Source of the DNA: Odontocerum albicorne
Taxonomy: Eukaryota; Arthropoda; Insecta; Trichoptera; Odontoceridae
DNA: 64,000 nt
Reading direction: 5' to 3'
Assembly: GCA_949825065.1 (NCBI GenBank)
Contig: OX463848.1
Location: forward strand, 32,145,491-32,209,490
The notes under the pieces are model-generated. The model searched no databases. It was not told where the DNA came from and worked only from the letters and a program-made list of their open reading frames with translations. A program made the position numbers and the translations under genes. Positions 43,101-55,238 of this stretch are shown here, piece after piece. The first letter of the stretch is position 1. Each line of letters opens with the position of its first letter.

Positions 43101-43539
43101 CCATTTTTGCAGAGGGGCCAAGCGTGCATTTAGGTTTACAGCCACTGAAGTTGCCACATAACTTGTGGTTCGTTATACTTGTCAGCAATACTACCATGTG
43201 CAGGTAAATAATAACCGTAGCAAATAATTTTTAACTAGAATAAAAAAAATTTTTTTTTTTTGGGATGGTCAAAAATCAAACCCAAAACATATTGATTTAT
43301 TTTCCATTCGAAAAATAAATAGAAAAGACGTATTTTCTATCTAAGAATTGTAGCATACCTTAATTTGACCAGCTATACTGTCATGTGAGATGAAAAAAGT
43401 TCCCTACCAGGGCACTGAATAATCAATATTATGTTATTTTAGAGAGCACTTTCAAGAACAGCAAAATATATCACAAAGGTTCTGGCCTGAACAAGCTAGA
43501 GCGCTTATTGACATATATCATGCCGGCTAGAATCAGGCA

Positions 43540-43860
43540 ATGTAACAGTTAAAATTTGATACCTCTACACTCAGTAATATGTCAACTAGAGCCAATAGAA
43601 AACGTATTGTCTCATTATATTTTGAAATATTAAAAATTTAATAATGCACAGTTATCAAGTTTCTTTCAAAACAATGGAAAAACCCGGCATACTCGTACAT
43701 TAAATGACTTAGATGATAACATTGTTCAATTTCTGCCTGACTTTCCCCTTCTTTTGAAAAACACGTAATAACCGCACGATTTTAAATTTTCAACATCAAA
43801 TACTACTGAGGGTAGAAGTATCAAATTTTTACTGTAACATGACTTAACCATGCAATGGTT
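43540..43860. repeat. Dispersed repeat, copy C, with inverted ends
   Basis: The left part shares GTAACAGTTAAAATTTGATA, then TCATTATATTTTGAAATATT with copies A and B. The right part (about 43795-43860) is the inverse of the left end (CATGTTACAGTAAAAATTTG on the minus strand). A 320-base foldback element with about 45-base arms fits, making copies A and B solo or half elements. Confidence 0.6.
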
Positions 43861-44319
43861 GTGGATGGCATAATATTTGTCTATACACACTCATACTTGT
43901 TCAGGCCTCAGATGTAAAACCACAAATGTTTTTTTTTAGGAGGAAAATATCACGTACGGCTAAAGTTCTGTGGGGTTAACCATCCTCACTGATTAGTGAC
44001 AGCTATGTAAAATCTTTGAAATATGATGATGTATTACGCTTGAAATAAATAAATAAAAATTCACAAGGGTAGCTTTCATTTGAAGAAAGTTATTGAATAC
44101 TAATGAGCCAAACAGCATAATGAAAAAATTGCCTTTGTGTAAAGCATAGGATTTTATCTAACAGCCCATAACAGGTTAAATCTCACAAAGAGATGTTCTA
44201 AACTATCCAATCTTACAGAGGAACAAAGGGATGACAAAATGCTGACTTTCAAATCATCCTGTAGGTCAGTCTACTTATAATACCGGTAAACGGTATAAGA
44301 CAGGCGCCGGATTCGTAGA

Positions 44320-44860
44320 ATCCAAAGTGGACATAAACTCTTAGACATCTACCAGATGGAGTTTTTAAAACATTACCCAACCAACCCCCTCCTGCACCTC
44401 ACCTGTATCATGGTACTTACAGGCAGCTTCTAATCATCTTCTCCTAAGACGAACTATCTATTATGTCACATGTGTCACACACCACTTGATATCAATCATC
44501 TTCCTAAGGTATTTGCTCTTAAAACAGAGGAGTTTTTTCTCTTGGGTTTTGGTAACATACCAAGTTTCAGAGCCTTATAGCAATATAGGCTAGCGGCAAG
44601 TGCTAAATAGCTGACTAAAAGCTGAGAAGTTCCATATGACCCTCATGTTATCAAAGACACTGCAGGCAATACCTATCCTAATGCTCATCTTTGATACTCC
44701 CATCCCCAGCACCAACAACTCACAAATATTTAGATGCTTTAACTATGCTATAGGGGCCTATTCATGTACTTGAAAGTGCCCTTATCAGAACATGAGATGC
44801 TACACTTCTGTTCCATCTATCCTGTACGAGTATTTACACACAGGACATGTTAGAGATTTC
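44320..44860 (-). pseudogene. LINE reverse transcriptase C-terminal remnant
   Basis: On the minus strand, frames read 'GAGDGSIKDEH', then 'GSETWYVTKTQEKKLLCFKS' 'KYLRKMIDIKW', and 'RLRRRxLEAA'. These are the landmarks after the palm domain in RTE/CR1-like LINEs (L-G-S-x-x-x-x-D-G...Y-G-S/A-E-T-W...R-x-L-R-x-I). Stops and shifts are frequent. Confidence 0.65.
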
Positions 44861-44869
44861 TATGAAAGA

Positions 44870-47062
44870 TTAAGTGCTGCACATTGTAAACAATCCACTG
44901 AGGCTAAGAAAAAGGTGAAAGCATCCACATATTCAAGGATGCCTGAGTGACTACACAGGGATGATTCTCGATACAAAAAAGGATCCAACTCCGGTAGTGA
45001 TCATCTGGCAGCAATAACCCTGTACATTAGACATGTTGGAGTGTTGTCTCCTCGCATGTGGCAGCATTGCCAACATGTGACATGACGGACTGTGCGTTCC
45101 GTGCCTACTCCAGTGATTGTAAACCCTAAAGTATGATTAATGGGTTCTAAAGAAAATGTTATCTTCCAGCCATGCTTTTTAAAATGTATGCATCACCAAT
45201 TTGAATATTTTGAAGGCTCACAAACTATTGAACTAATGTAGCTCATAAGCTACATATTATAAATTCTTCTAGGGCTATTAAGCACTACAAAAACAGTGCT
45301 TTATAAAAACTCCGCTTAACGAAAGGCTGAAGAAGATTAAACCTATCGATCGTCTTGGAAGTTTGATTTCCTTGTCATCAGTACTTTGGGTTTGTTCTGT
45401 CAAGACCTGTGTGCCTGCCTTAAGTTTATACAAAGCAATACATACATGTACAGGAATCTTCCATCCATATGATGGTTAACAATCATACTCGATAACAAGA
45501 GGTTGCTTATGATCATATGTCCATGACACCATTTGATTTCATTTATGATATAAATTACTGCACCCATTAATTTTAAATGAGTTCCATTTCAAATTGTAAG
45601 TTTTTACATGTTGAGGCATTACGCAAAGTTATTTTGCGTGATTTATTACTGAATGATTTCATTTTTATGTTATTTTCAAGATTTAATCTAAAACTCAAAG
45701 CAAAATAGCTATTAAAATAATCAGCTATTGTATTAGCTTATGAAATTTTTCACTTCACTTCATATTTTGTAAATATTTCTTTACGTTTGTGTGTTTAGGT
45801 GTTGGTGTTGATTTTATACATGAAGTTCCTGGCTTTATTATTCTTGTAAAACAAAATTCAGTTCATCGACCCCTTCCTGCCTTTCTTATAAGCTTTTTCG
45901 AAAACAGAGGCATGATTCTCTCAAAGATTTTATATTTCATCGCAAGTTATGATATTGTTTTTTTTTTTATGGAAAGTGTCATTTTTTTATTGCAATTTGT
46001 GTCAAAATTTTCCCTGATTTGGTATTCAATTACTAATTAATTAATTTGGTATTTCATATGCATTGAAAACTTATAATTGTACAGTTTTCATAATTTTACA
46101 TAAAAATAGCCACAATTTCCACATCTGTTTTAAGAGATTATTTTTACACGCATGCTAAAATGATTATTTTAACTTCTAATAAATCGTATTCTAATCCTCT
46201 TTTCTATAATTTATTATAATACATTAAAATATTTTTTATTTTAAATATTTCGTATAATTTTGTTTTATTAAATATCTTAGAATTCACATAAAAATCTTGA
46301 TATTGTGATATCAATGAAAACAAAATGATTATGTATGTTTTTTCCCGAAGTATTTTATTTTTATAAAAAGGTGAATTTCTCGTTGTTCAAGAGAATAAAA
46401 TATTTTTAAGTTGAAAAAAAAATATCAATTCTCCTATTAACTTTTTTGATGTTGACATTCATTTTTGTCACAAACTGAAAAAACATTAGTAAGGGATTTA
46501 CTGTATTCCTATGGTTTTACTTGATAAGCTTATTCGAATACCATTAAGAACAATAAAGTAGGAGCAAGTTATTACCAACAAACAAATTTGAATTATATTG
46601 AGGTGTCCGCTCTGGAAGGACGACATTTACTGATGACCAAATAAAAACTGAAAATTACCAGCATCGTATGACACGAAATACTGAAAATATCGAAAACTAC
46701 CATCCATGAACATTTGGTGAAGCCCGGTTAAGTGAATCGCTACAAATTCGACCTAAAAATACGGAATTAATTTCCGGACAACCTATTAATCATAATAATC
46801 ATCCGTAGGACTATATCGCAGGATGCATCTTGACTCCCTGAAGGATTTTTCCCCACTTGTCCCTATCAGCAGCATATTTAGGCCTTAACTAAAGTAGTCA
46901 AAAAATTTACTGTTTTCATTAGACTAGCTTCATGATAGATCGTCGAGTTACCCGTTGTATCTTTGTTTTCAGACGCCATAGTTACAAATCAGATTTTATA
47001 TTCTGTAAAGAACCTAGCTTCTCTATATCTAACAAATAAAATAGATAGTAAAAAACACTTAC
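44870..47062. other. Intron 1, gene-free part
   Basis: About 2.2 kb of A/T-rich sequence. I see no motif or repeat to name; an 83-codon open frame near 45.8 kb is a T-rich artefact. Confidence 0.45.
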
Positions 47063-47097
47063 GCCATTACTGGTTCTCCAAAATAATCGTCGTCCAT
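47063..47097 (-). CDS. Exon 1 (start) of the DUF4781-like gene
   Basis: ATG GAC GAC GAT TAT TTT opens the frame, and the donor GGC/GTAAGT follows 35 bases later in phase 2. It encodes 'MDDDYFGEPVMA' with the first base of exon 2. An in-frame upstream exon cannot be ruled out, but the acidic N-terminus, the strong donor and the fit to exon 2 support this start. No signal peptide. Confidence 0.75.
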
Positions 47098-48660
47098 TTT
47101 AAATAGTTGTTCTGTTTAAAAAAATATCACAGTTAAAATTAAAACGTTATTTTTGTTTATCTCACAATATTATTTTACAAATTACATAAACGAAAAATTT
47201 TGATAATTAAAATTTAGATTTATAAACTAAAACTAAGTTTTTAAATGTTTTATTATTGTCACTGAGGTTAGAAACTTATTGACAAAACAATGTTTATAAA
47301 CCTTCATTAAATTAAATCGACATAGCTACTATATCGTCATAATTTACGATAACACATCTTTATACACTCAACAATGTTGATATTTCATTATCATCAAAAG
47401 CATTGTTCCCGGATGTAACAAATGATAGAAGTACCTTCCGAATATTTTAGCGGTTTCCTGTATTTTTGCAAAACTAAATGTTATATTTAAAAAATAATGA
47501 TATATAGTAGAGGTTATTCGGTTGGGGGGAAATAACAAATTTTAAACAAAAATAAGCAAACTGGTTATTTGCGCAATAATAATATAGTTTCACATCACTG
47601 ACGTACGGTTTTGACAGCTGAACAACGTGATTGCCATAGCAAATATTACTCGCATTCGATTGTCGTCTTACTTTGAACAAAGAAATTTGATTTTAGTATT
47701 TATATTATTTTTAGGCGATAATTAATACTTTTACTCATTGATAATGTATAATAATCGACATTTTTAATAATAAAACAAATGTCAAAGTAAATTACAACTA
47801 AAAAAATATATTTCATAAATTTTTCAATAAGTTGGGTTCATACAAAATTTAGTTTTGCTCTCACCTAATAAATTTACTTTAATTCTGAGCAAAATTAGAT
47901 ATGATTAAAACCTCAATTTACTATAAAATATTAAAAAAAAAAGGCCAAAACATACATTTGTAATGAAACAAAAATATGTGCAAATATTTACCTTACCAAA
48001 ATTATTCCTACTTGACTATTTGAAAGTAATATAAAACTACGTTAATAAAATTACAAGCAACAGTATTTTCAATCTTATCAGTTGAAATTTTTGGCTCATG
48101 ATGGATTTATATTGAAAATAAATTTATTTTCATCTTTGTTTATATAAAATAGCTTAATTAATATTTAACTAAACAAAAATATTCAATTTATGAAATAAAT
48201 CCGAAAGTGTGACACCAATTAAACGTATATATGCAAAAAGGACCCAGCCTACACTTGTTCTGACATAATTGAGGCCATTCAATCGTTTTGTATAGTCATT
48301 CGATCGTTTTGTATAGGCTTTTTTCTTTTAAGATGGAATTACATTACGAAAAACTCATTTGACTAAACGGGATTGATATTTTTGGAAATACATAATCATG
48401 ATGGATATACAAATAACCCATTCTGAGGGTTGGCTCTTTTTTGCAAATATGCTTCAATTTGTGAAGTGCAAATAAGACAAAAATGACTATAGGTTGAGTT
48501 TACAATTTACAAAAATAATATTGTAATTATTGACCATTTTCAATTTTTCCCTTTCTTATCGTCTTATATATGTATTTCCCCATACTTAAAGCCAGATACC
48601 CAATTGATTGTCCGAACTTCACAATAGTAAATAATCTACAGGAGGGAAACATAAGAATCT
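47098..48660. other. Upstream region of the host gene
   Basis: This is A/T-rich sequence where the promoter should lie. I could not identify a TATA box or initiator with any confidence. Confidence 0.35.
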
Positions 48661-48860
48661 GACTTGATACACCGTACCAATCGTACCGCTGATATGCCAC
48701 GGCCAGCTCACGGTGGTCTCAAAGGCAACTCGTGCAATGACCAAACACAAGGGATAATTCAATTTTATTATAACACCGTAACGACTGGTCCCGCGCTGGC
48801 GCGGAAATTTGATCCAACCATTAAGGACTGGTTCCGCGTTATCGCGGATTTATAAGTAGT
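48661..48860. repeat. GC-richer patch with two copies of a small stem-loop motif
   Basis: GACTGGTCCCGCG-CTGG-CGCGGAAATTT at 48783-48810 and GACTGGTTCCGCG-TTAT-CGCGGATTT at 48826-48851 are the same motif, 43 bases apart. In each, the CCGCG/CGCGG stem is kept while the four loop bases differ completely. No family known to me explains it. Confidence 0.7.
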
Positions 48861-49565
48861 CGAGCTCAATGCCATCTATTGAGTAAAACAAAACATGTGT
48901 TCATTCGAAAATAAATTCATGCCACTTAAAAAGGTTCATGTCATAGCTATGAGTCGATTTCATGAGCATTAGTACTTATCTCATTTCTAAGATTTTACGA
49001 CTATGAAATTTGACCTGGATTCGCCCTTTTCTAATCTTATCTCGAGTGTTTGTGATATTTTTTGTGGTCCGACCAAATTTGTTTTGATATTTTTTTTTGT
49101 TTTTAGTCGAACTCTACACCATCTCGGGCTAATTAAAAAATAATTTCATTAATATTTATTTTCTTGCATTAATGCAAGAAAATAAATAAAGAGCAGCAAT
49201 AATAATCAGGTGAAAATATTTCAATATCGTATGTCGAAATGCAAAGATATTTTTTTTTTTCTATAAAAACACTTATCTCATGGGTGATTTGTTTATTTCT
49301 AATTTAGCTGAGCTTAAAATAATCAACGTAACACTTTTGAACATAATCAATTTTATATTTTACGACATGTCAAGGACCCATAACGTTTTTTCTTATTTGC
49401 GAAGATTTGTTCGTTCACAACATTTGTTCTCGTAAAATGAACCGTCAAGCGAAGTTATTTTACGTTTGTAATCTTATATTTGAACCATTAAACAAATAGT
49501 ATTATTTTGACAGTGGCTCTCGATCTTATTTAATAATTATTTATAAAATAATCATTTGGTTAAAT
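48861..49565. other. Gene-free stretch with a 36-bp perfect palindrome
   Basis: The sequence centred on GCATTAATGC at 49153-49188 is a perfect 36-base palindrome (TTATTTTCTTGCATTAATGC and onward). The rest is A/T-rich. Confidence 0.7.
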
Positions 49566-50630
49566 CAGGGCTGTGGAGTCGGAGTCGGAGTTGGAGTCGG
49601 AGTCGCGGAGTCGCGGTGTTTGGGCCGGAGTCGGAGTAGGAGTTGTAAAAAACGAGCAACTCCGACTACTTTTTCGTTAAAATTTAAAATACATTTTTTT
49701 TTTAATTATTATAATGAATGTGTATTGTGCACGAATATTAAACTTGCAGGCGCAAGTCGCGCCGATATGGTGAATCACCGAGATCCATTTAATGCATAAA
49801 GTCTACGAAAATGTGTTTGTCTCCTTCTTTCTCACGTCGAAATAAAATTCTGTTGGCTGGGATCTATGTTCACCCCATGGTTCGATCCATATTGACGGAA
49901 GAACAAATAAATAGAGCTAAAAACGCTCTGTTTGAATTAACCGTTCGTATGAAAGGCCTTCGACTAGAAAAAGAGACGACAGCAGGCAGCGTACACCAAG
50001 TATCATCATCTTCATCCGACACCGCTGAATCTGAAGACGATTTAGAAAAATATCTCAATGAACAAGATAAACTAAAACGTCCTCGTTTGAATCACAGTCC
50101 CAATATAGATGAAGGAGACTCTATTTCAAAATTTAAAATTTAATTTTATGATGCATTGAAAATAATGGAAAAAATTGACCGAACTTATAAGTTAAATGTT
50201 GAAATGGCAATACAGTGGTATCTAGAAATCGTAAAAGATTCAGCATTGATCGTTACAGCATTACCGCCAACCCAAGTATCCGTAGAGCGGTTATTTTCCG
50301 CTCTTAAAATTCTCAATTCTGATTTGAGAGCCTCTACGAATACAGATTTAATAGAAGCAATGTTGTTTTTAAGAATAAATTCTAATAAATAATTATTAAA
50401 GTTTGATCTTGTTTTATTTTTATCCGTATAACATGAAAAAAATGGCTATATGCAAAGGTAGGAAACAACCTGATAAAATTGAGCTTTTTTGAGTCGGAGT
50501 TGTGGAGTCGGAGTTGTGGAGTCGGAGTCGTGGAGTCGGAGTTGTGGAGTCGGAGTCGTGTTGTTGGTAAATATAGGAATCGGAGTCGGAGTCGGAGTCG
50601 TCTTTTTTTTCTTCCGACTCCACAGCCCTG
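49566..50630 (+). mobile_element. hAT relic with GGAGTC-rich ends, 1.07 kb
   Basis: The ends CAGGGCTGTGGAGTCGGAGT and the inverse CTTCCGACTCCACAGCCCTG form inverted repeats, followed inward by GGAGTC hexamer runs on both sides. The flanking octamers GGTTAAAT (49558-49565) and GATTAAAT (50631-50638) differ at one base, as expected of an older 8-bp duplication. The 5' half of the transposase is deleted. Confidence 0.9.
49811..50392 (+). pseudogene. hAT transposase C-terminal half
   Basis: Two frames encode 'AGIYVHPMVRSILTEEQINR' 'AKNALFELTVRMKGLRLEKE', an acidic linker, then after a stop near 50143 'NVEMAIQWYLEIVKDSALIV' 'TALPPTQVSVERLFSALKIL' 'NSDLRASTNTDLIEAMLFLR'. The second is the hAT dimerisation region (P-x-T-Q-V-S-V-E-R-L-F-S-A-L-K). 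The DNA-binding and first catalytic parts are gone. Confidence 0.88.
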
Positions 50631-50895
50631 GATTAAATATATAAATGTAAAAACACAATGAAAAAGGTTTTTTTATTCAAAACTACAAAGAATAAATCAT
50701 GTTTTACAATTTCTGAAAGATTTATAAAAATTGATTCATAAATAAAAAAGAAAAAATTATTTTAATAAATTTTGGGAAAATTTTTGCGCAAAAACATGCG
50801 GTCCTAGGCGTATATATCATACATTTACATGCGGTCTTTAAGGTGTTTTAAATTATTGTTCACATACAAAAAAACGCATGATTACATTTTTACAC

Positions 50896-51235
50896 AGTTC
50901 AGTTCGATCCCACCTCCACCCGCGCTGTTATGGGGGACTAAATAAGTCCCTATCCAGCGCGATCTACACTAGAAGATCGAAATCTACTTTATTTTTTTAT
51001 GAGCGCGACGTCACATAGTGACGAAGAAGAAACTGCCCAAAGGGACTCCTTCTCCGGTGTCGACACACCTGAGTGTCAAAAGAATAGTATTGACGACGGA
51101 CTTATGGTCAAACATCACGGAAAAAGGGTAATGACTCTCAGCGCAATTTTTTTCTTCTTATAAAGTGGCTAAAGGCCTGAAGTTCAAACAGCCTAGCAAA
51201 CTACCAGTACTTTCGCAGAAAATTTCAAATGTATT
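50896..51235 (-). repeat. R1-clade LINE 3' tail, second copy
   Basis: It is colinear with 6590-6920: CAGTTCAGTTCGATC, GCGCGATCTACACTAGAAGA, CGACACACCTGAG and AGTACTTTCGCAGAAAATTT are all shared. Only the 3' untranslated region and the last codons are present, so it is a severely 5'-truncated copy. Confidence 0.85.
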
Positions 51236-51279
51236 TTTACATAGTCTTATATTATGGATCAGTTAAAAAAGGACTAGAA

Positions 51280-51512
51280 CAGTGCTATTCAAATGGTGTT
51301 CCGCGGACCGGTGCCGGTCTACGGGCTGGCGGTAGCCGTAATAGCTACCTTAATACGGTTGAAGTATTTACACATTTTGTTTCTTTGAATTTAATAAAAC
51401 TATTTCCAAAACCTTTTTTAAAACCCACCGCATCTTAAAAAATATAAGCCGGTTTTTAGGTGGTACCAAAATATCTATATACTGGTCCGCCCCTCGTGAA
51501 TGTTTGAGTAGC
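51280..51512. mobile_element. Short hAT-type MITE
   Basis: The left end CAGTGCTATTCAAATGGTGT continues into CCGCGGACCGGT, a block also near the end of the 0.4-4.0 kb hAT. The right end has GGTCCGCCCCTC, then GAATGTTTGAGTAGCA, the imperfect inverse of the left. There is no coding region. A clean octamer duplication is not visible. Confidence 0.6.
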
Positions 51513-52296
51513 AATAGACAAGAATATCAATGATCACGTATCATAAATGGTAGCGATTTAATATATGTGATACATTTGAGCTCAATTGCAAACATAACAA
51601 TAGTAAAAAGAACATTGAAATAAAAGGACTTCTCATTTTTAACGGTTGGTGTAATTGCACTGGCAATACAAACACTGACTCATGCTATAAAACAACTAGT
51701 GGAAGCGGTGAATTTTGCACTGAACTTCGATCACACATATCACAGTTGATAACGTTTTTTGAATCCAATTTATCGAATAGAATGACAATATTTGTATACC
51801 TTCTGTAAAATGTTATGAACTGTACAGATATAAATCAGTCACACACACAAGAGCGAGCGTACACCAACATTAAACCAGTCCTCAAGTACAGTACAGCAAA
51901 AAAGGCAACAAGAATTTATCAAGACCGCAACCGGAAATATCAGGACCGCAACCAGAAATAAATAAATAAGATGGATTTTTTATTACATTTAAAAAAATTA
52001 TATACACATGACGAGAAATCTATAAAATACACAATTTGCGAAAAAAACAAAAGGTAATTTAATTTGAATACACAATTTTAAAGCATCTGGGTTTTTTGCC
52101 TTTCATTTGTCGTGTCCCCAATAACTAGACTTTTGCCTTAATCTCACTGAGGATATATGGCATGAAAAAAATCAATATTTATTTCCGGTTTTTCATTATA
52201 TAAAACTCCGTTGCGTATTCTCATCAACCTGACAAAAAGTAACACTCAATTACATATGCATATATCACGCGAATCAAACCCCTCACACTTCATCAT
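51513..52296. other. Gene-free stretch
   Basis: I see no motif or repeat to name. A short duplication of ACCGCAACC-GAAAT occurs near 51925-51958. Confidence 0.45.
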
Positions 52297-52380
52297 TCAT
52301 AAACAGTGTTTGATAAAAACAAATTACAATGTCTTTAAACTTCCACAATGTTAAAACCTTAACCATAAATAATATAATTG
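52297..52380 (+). repeat. Penelope-type end, solo copy
   Basis: AAACAGTGTTTGATAAAAAC and ATTACAATGTCTTTAAACTT match the copies at 10140-10285 and 32133-32230, including the following AACCATAAATAATATA. Confidence 0.6.
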
Positions 52381-53390
52381 ATTTTGTTTCTTGACTAACA
52401 CATATTTTGTATTGGAGAAAATCGCCTATAATAAAGTTCGGAAAATCACCAAAAGTAATCTCAAATTGTTGTGTAAGAGTTCCTGCACGAATAAGGACGA
52501 TATTGTAGGAAGGAAGAGGAAATCGCCAAGTTTTTGACGAAGGTAGACGTATACACCAGAGATGATAAATCACTGCTTAATGTATTTATATCAAGTATGA
52601 GGATTCTCAAACTTTATATAGTATTGACTTTCGTTTTAAATTAATTTTATGAGCTCTGCACTAAAGATTTATCCATTTTATATAGTCGATGATATTTTTA
52701 CAATACCTGTATTAGAAAGTATCTTCTTGTCGGTCATAGTTCTAAAACTATCGAAACTGAAATTTTCTAAAAATAATCAAGAGTGATAGCCGTCATATTC
52801 GATAAATAAAAATACTTCTTAAATAATTGCCGTGAACTTATATGAAGGAGTATACGCCAGTGTCGAGTAATGAAATAAAGATATTCTGAAACATGTTTTA
52901 AATAGAGAAATTTGTGCATTTTTGAGATACTGAATATATTTTTGTATGGTACTTAATTGTGTTACTTATTAGTAATGTAACGAATTCTGTATTCAAATTA
53001 TGTTTTGGAACTTATTTATTTTTCTAAAAGTATTTAACGGCTGTCACTTGTAATGTGATTCCGAGATCAGATAACGATGGCAAATAATGTATTTAAAAAG
53101 AAGAGATGATTTTCATGTTGTTGAATGAAATATAACATTAAAACGAGCAAGCAATTTAATTGAGTGAGAATGCTTGATTTTGCTAACTTTTATAATATTA
53201 ACACAAAATTATTCGATTCACATGTGATTCTACTCACTGTATACTGTTGCTATGTATTGAAAAATGGTTGTTAATTTTTTTAACTGGCAATTTGCCTAAT
53301 CTAGGATGATTTGTGCCACCAAATTAAAGTCACTGCAATTATATGAGTCAATATAATAAAACTAATCACTTAATATAAGGGAAACTATAT
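52381..53390. other. Mostly gene-free; left arm of a 1.4-kb inverted repeat at 52816-52866
   Basis: GAAGGAGTATACGCCAGTGT and neighbouring bases at 52842-52861 are repeated in inverse at 54216-54270 (arms of about 50 bases, with CCGTGAACT on the outer side). The two arms bracket the LINE remnant that follows. Otherwise nothing nameable. Confidence 0.6.
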
Positions 53391-53394
53391 ACAA

Positions 53395-53970
53395 CCTTGA
53401 AGAGGCGGGCCTTGATGTCGCCCTGGCTTGGGTTCCTAGTCATCGAGGCATTTCGGGTAACGAAGAAGCAGATACTCTAGCTAAAGAGGCAACCTCTACA
53501 GGAAATACAGACAAATATAATTACACATCTGCACAAGACTTATTACCTTTGGCGCGCTCTTCGATGATGGAGGAGTGGACAAATTACAGGAATGCCTCGA
53601 ACCGCACTAGGGGAAAAAGATATGCATCAATTCAACCCTACATTCCAATCAAACCCTGGTTTTCCAATTATAGAAGCACTCGGAGAGAAGCGACAACTAT
53701 AAGCCGAATACGCTTTGGACATTGCTGTTCCCCTGTCCACCTGGCCAGACTACATATTAGGAACTCTTCTTTATGTGAGTGTGGCCAGGGGGAGGGAGAT
53801 CTTGAACATATCTTCTTCTCCTGTTCTCTGAATACTTTCCCTTTGACCTTTAAAAAACAAACAAAAATATTACTCCCCGCAAATCTTCCCTACCTGTTGA
53901 GCCTCAATAAAATTTCCATATTGAATAGCATCACTCATTTTATTAACAAAAACAAAATTAACCTGTAATA
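53395..53970 (+). pseudogene. LINE remnant: RNase H end and C-terminal zinc knuckle
   Basis: The plus-strand frame reads 'LDVALAWVPSHRGISGNEEA' 'DTLAKEAT', the last motif of a LINE-encoded RNase H. It continues to 'ISRIRFGHCCSPVHLARLHI' and a knuckle-like 'CECGQGEGDLEHIFFSC'. LINEs of the I/Jockey group have this order. The frame from 53549 is open to its natural-looking stop. The 5' part is missing. A short GA-repeat tail lies at 54274-54293. Confidence 0.85.
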
Positions 53971-54215
53971 AAATATATGTATAATATATAATATATGATA
54001 AATATCGATAGAAAATTAAATTTAAATCATTCGCTCGCTCACATACATTTAACTATCATCTTATTGTAAATATTAATTTAGTTGTAAACTATGTAGTTTA
54101 GTTGTAAAATAGTTTAACTCCATAGTATCTCACTAGATAACAGTAGTCCTGGGCCGAGTTGCTTGATGTGCCTTGTCGCCCATATGAATAGAACTACCTA
54201 GATACTATGAAGCTG

Positions 54216-54293
54216 ACATCACTCGACACTGGCGTATACTCCTTCATATATAGGAGTTCACGGCCATTATTCAAAGAGAGAGAGAGAGAGAGA
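54216..54293. repeat. Right arm of the inverted repeat and (GA)n tail
   Basis: ACACTGGCGTATACTCCTTC is the inverse of the 52.84-kb arm. It is followed by GGAGTTCACGGCCATTATTC and about ten GA units. It may be the LINE 3' end, with the left arm an inverted copy of it. Confidence 0.6.
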
Positions 54294-54326
54294 ATAAAAC
54301 TAATTTTGAAAAATTAGAGTTTAAAG

Positions 54327-55238
54327 GCAGGGCTGTGGAGTCGGAGTCGGAGCCGGAGTCGTGGAGTCGGAACATTTTAGGCGGAGTCGGAAAAAATCGA
54401 CCGACTCCGACTCCGTTTAATTATTTTAACATTTTATTTAATGAATAACGTTACGGTATGTGTTAACCAGTTAACCTCTCATCGTTTCATGCCTGATACT
54501 ACGCAGACATTTATAATCGCAATAAACCCCAAAAGGGGATTACGTTCAGTTTACAGTTTTTACAAAATTTGATATAAAAACAGCAATACTGCGATATCCT
54601 GAAATTATTCAAGATTCAGCGCTGACCGTCACGACCTTACCACTTACCACCTACACAAGTTAAGAGCTTCCATAAATCCTGACTTATTTTGAGATCTAAT
54701 TCCATTTAGACCACGAATAGGAAATAAGATTTATATAAAGTATATTTACTTTCAAAAATCTTATCTTGTGTTCTATTCAATATTGAATCAAAATAATAAT
54801 AAACAATATTAATAAGATTTAGATAACGTATGAAAACAAATGAAGCAACCTTTTTATTTTATTTTAAAGTGTTTTCTTATTTTTTTTAATACCTACCTGT
54901 GTTGTTTTTCTAATTATTTTAAAAGTTTTATTTAATTTTTTTTTTAATATTAATATATATTTTTAATATTATTTTAGTGTGAAGATATTGCTTAATGCGT
55001 ATTGTTAATATATTTTTTTATAAAATTGTTTAATTTGTGTACGAATATAACTAATTTTTAATTTATACCTGTATCCATTATTAATAAGGCAATATAAATA
55101 CATTAGGTAGACGCAGTAAATTATAAAATAAAATAAAAATTGAAGTCAGAGTCAAGAGTTGGAGTCGGAGTCGGTGTCGGAGTATAAAATAAAACCGGAG
55201 TCGGAGTCGGTAAATTTTTATCCGACTCCACAGCCCTG
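54327..55238 (+). mobile_element. hAT relic with GGAGTC-rich ends, second copy, 0.9 kb
   Basis: Its ends match those of the 49.6-kb relic (GCAGGGCTGTGGAGTCGGAG and the inverse ATCCGACTCCACAGCCCTG), and it is flanked by the perfect octamer GTTTAAAG (54319-54326 and 55239-55246). Inside, about 54595-54720 still spells a broken 'IIQDSALTVTTLP', matching the dimerisation region of the other copy. Most of the coding region is deleted. Confidence 0.9.

Larger units (their letters stand above)
13989..47097 (-). other. Host gene span: DUF4781-like protein, ten exons, two alternative last exons
   Basis: Ten coding exons on the minus strand join with GT-AG introns and consistent phases into one open frame. 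Exon lengths are 35, 75, 170, 177, 143, 249, 132, 93 and 173, then 814 (10a) or 769 (10b); either sum divides by three. The predicted proteins are 686 or 671 residues. There is no signal peptide at the start ('MDDDYFGEPVMATDIETSS'). The 'GRIYKNWDGYLDENKLPQ' segment, the Ala/Gly/Val-rich segment of exon 6 and 'SSVLFFTNSLVSNKMASTII' recall insect proteins annotated as DUF4781. That match is from memory, and no biochemical role is known to me. Introns of up to 12.8 kb are filled with mobile elements. Untranslated exons upstream of 47097 cannot be excluded. Confidence 0.85.
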
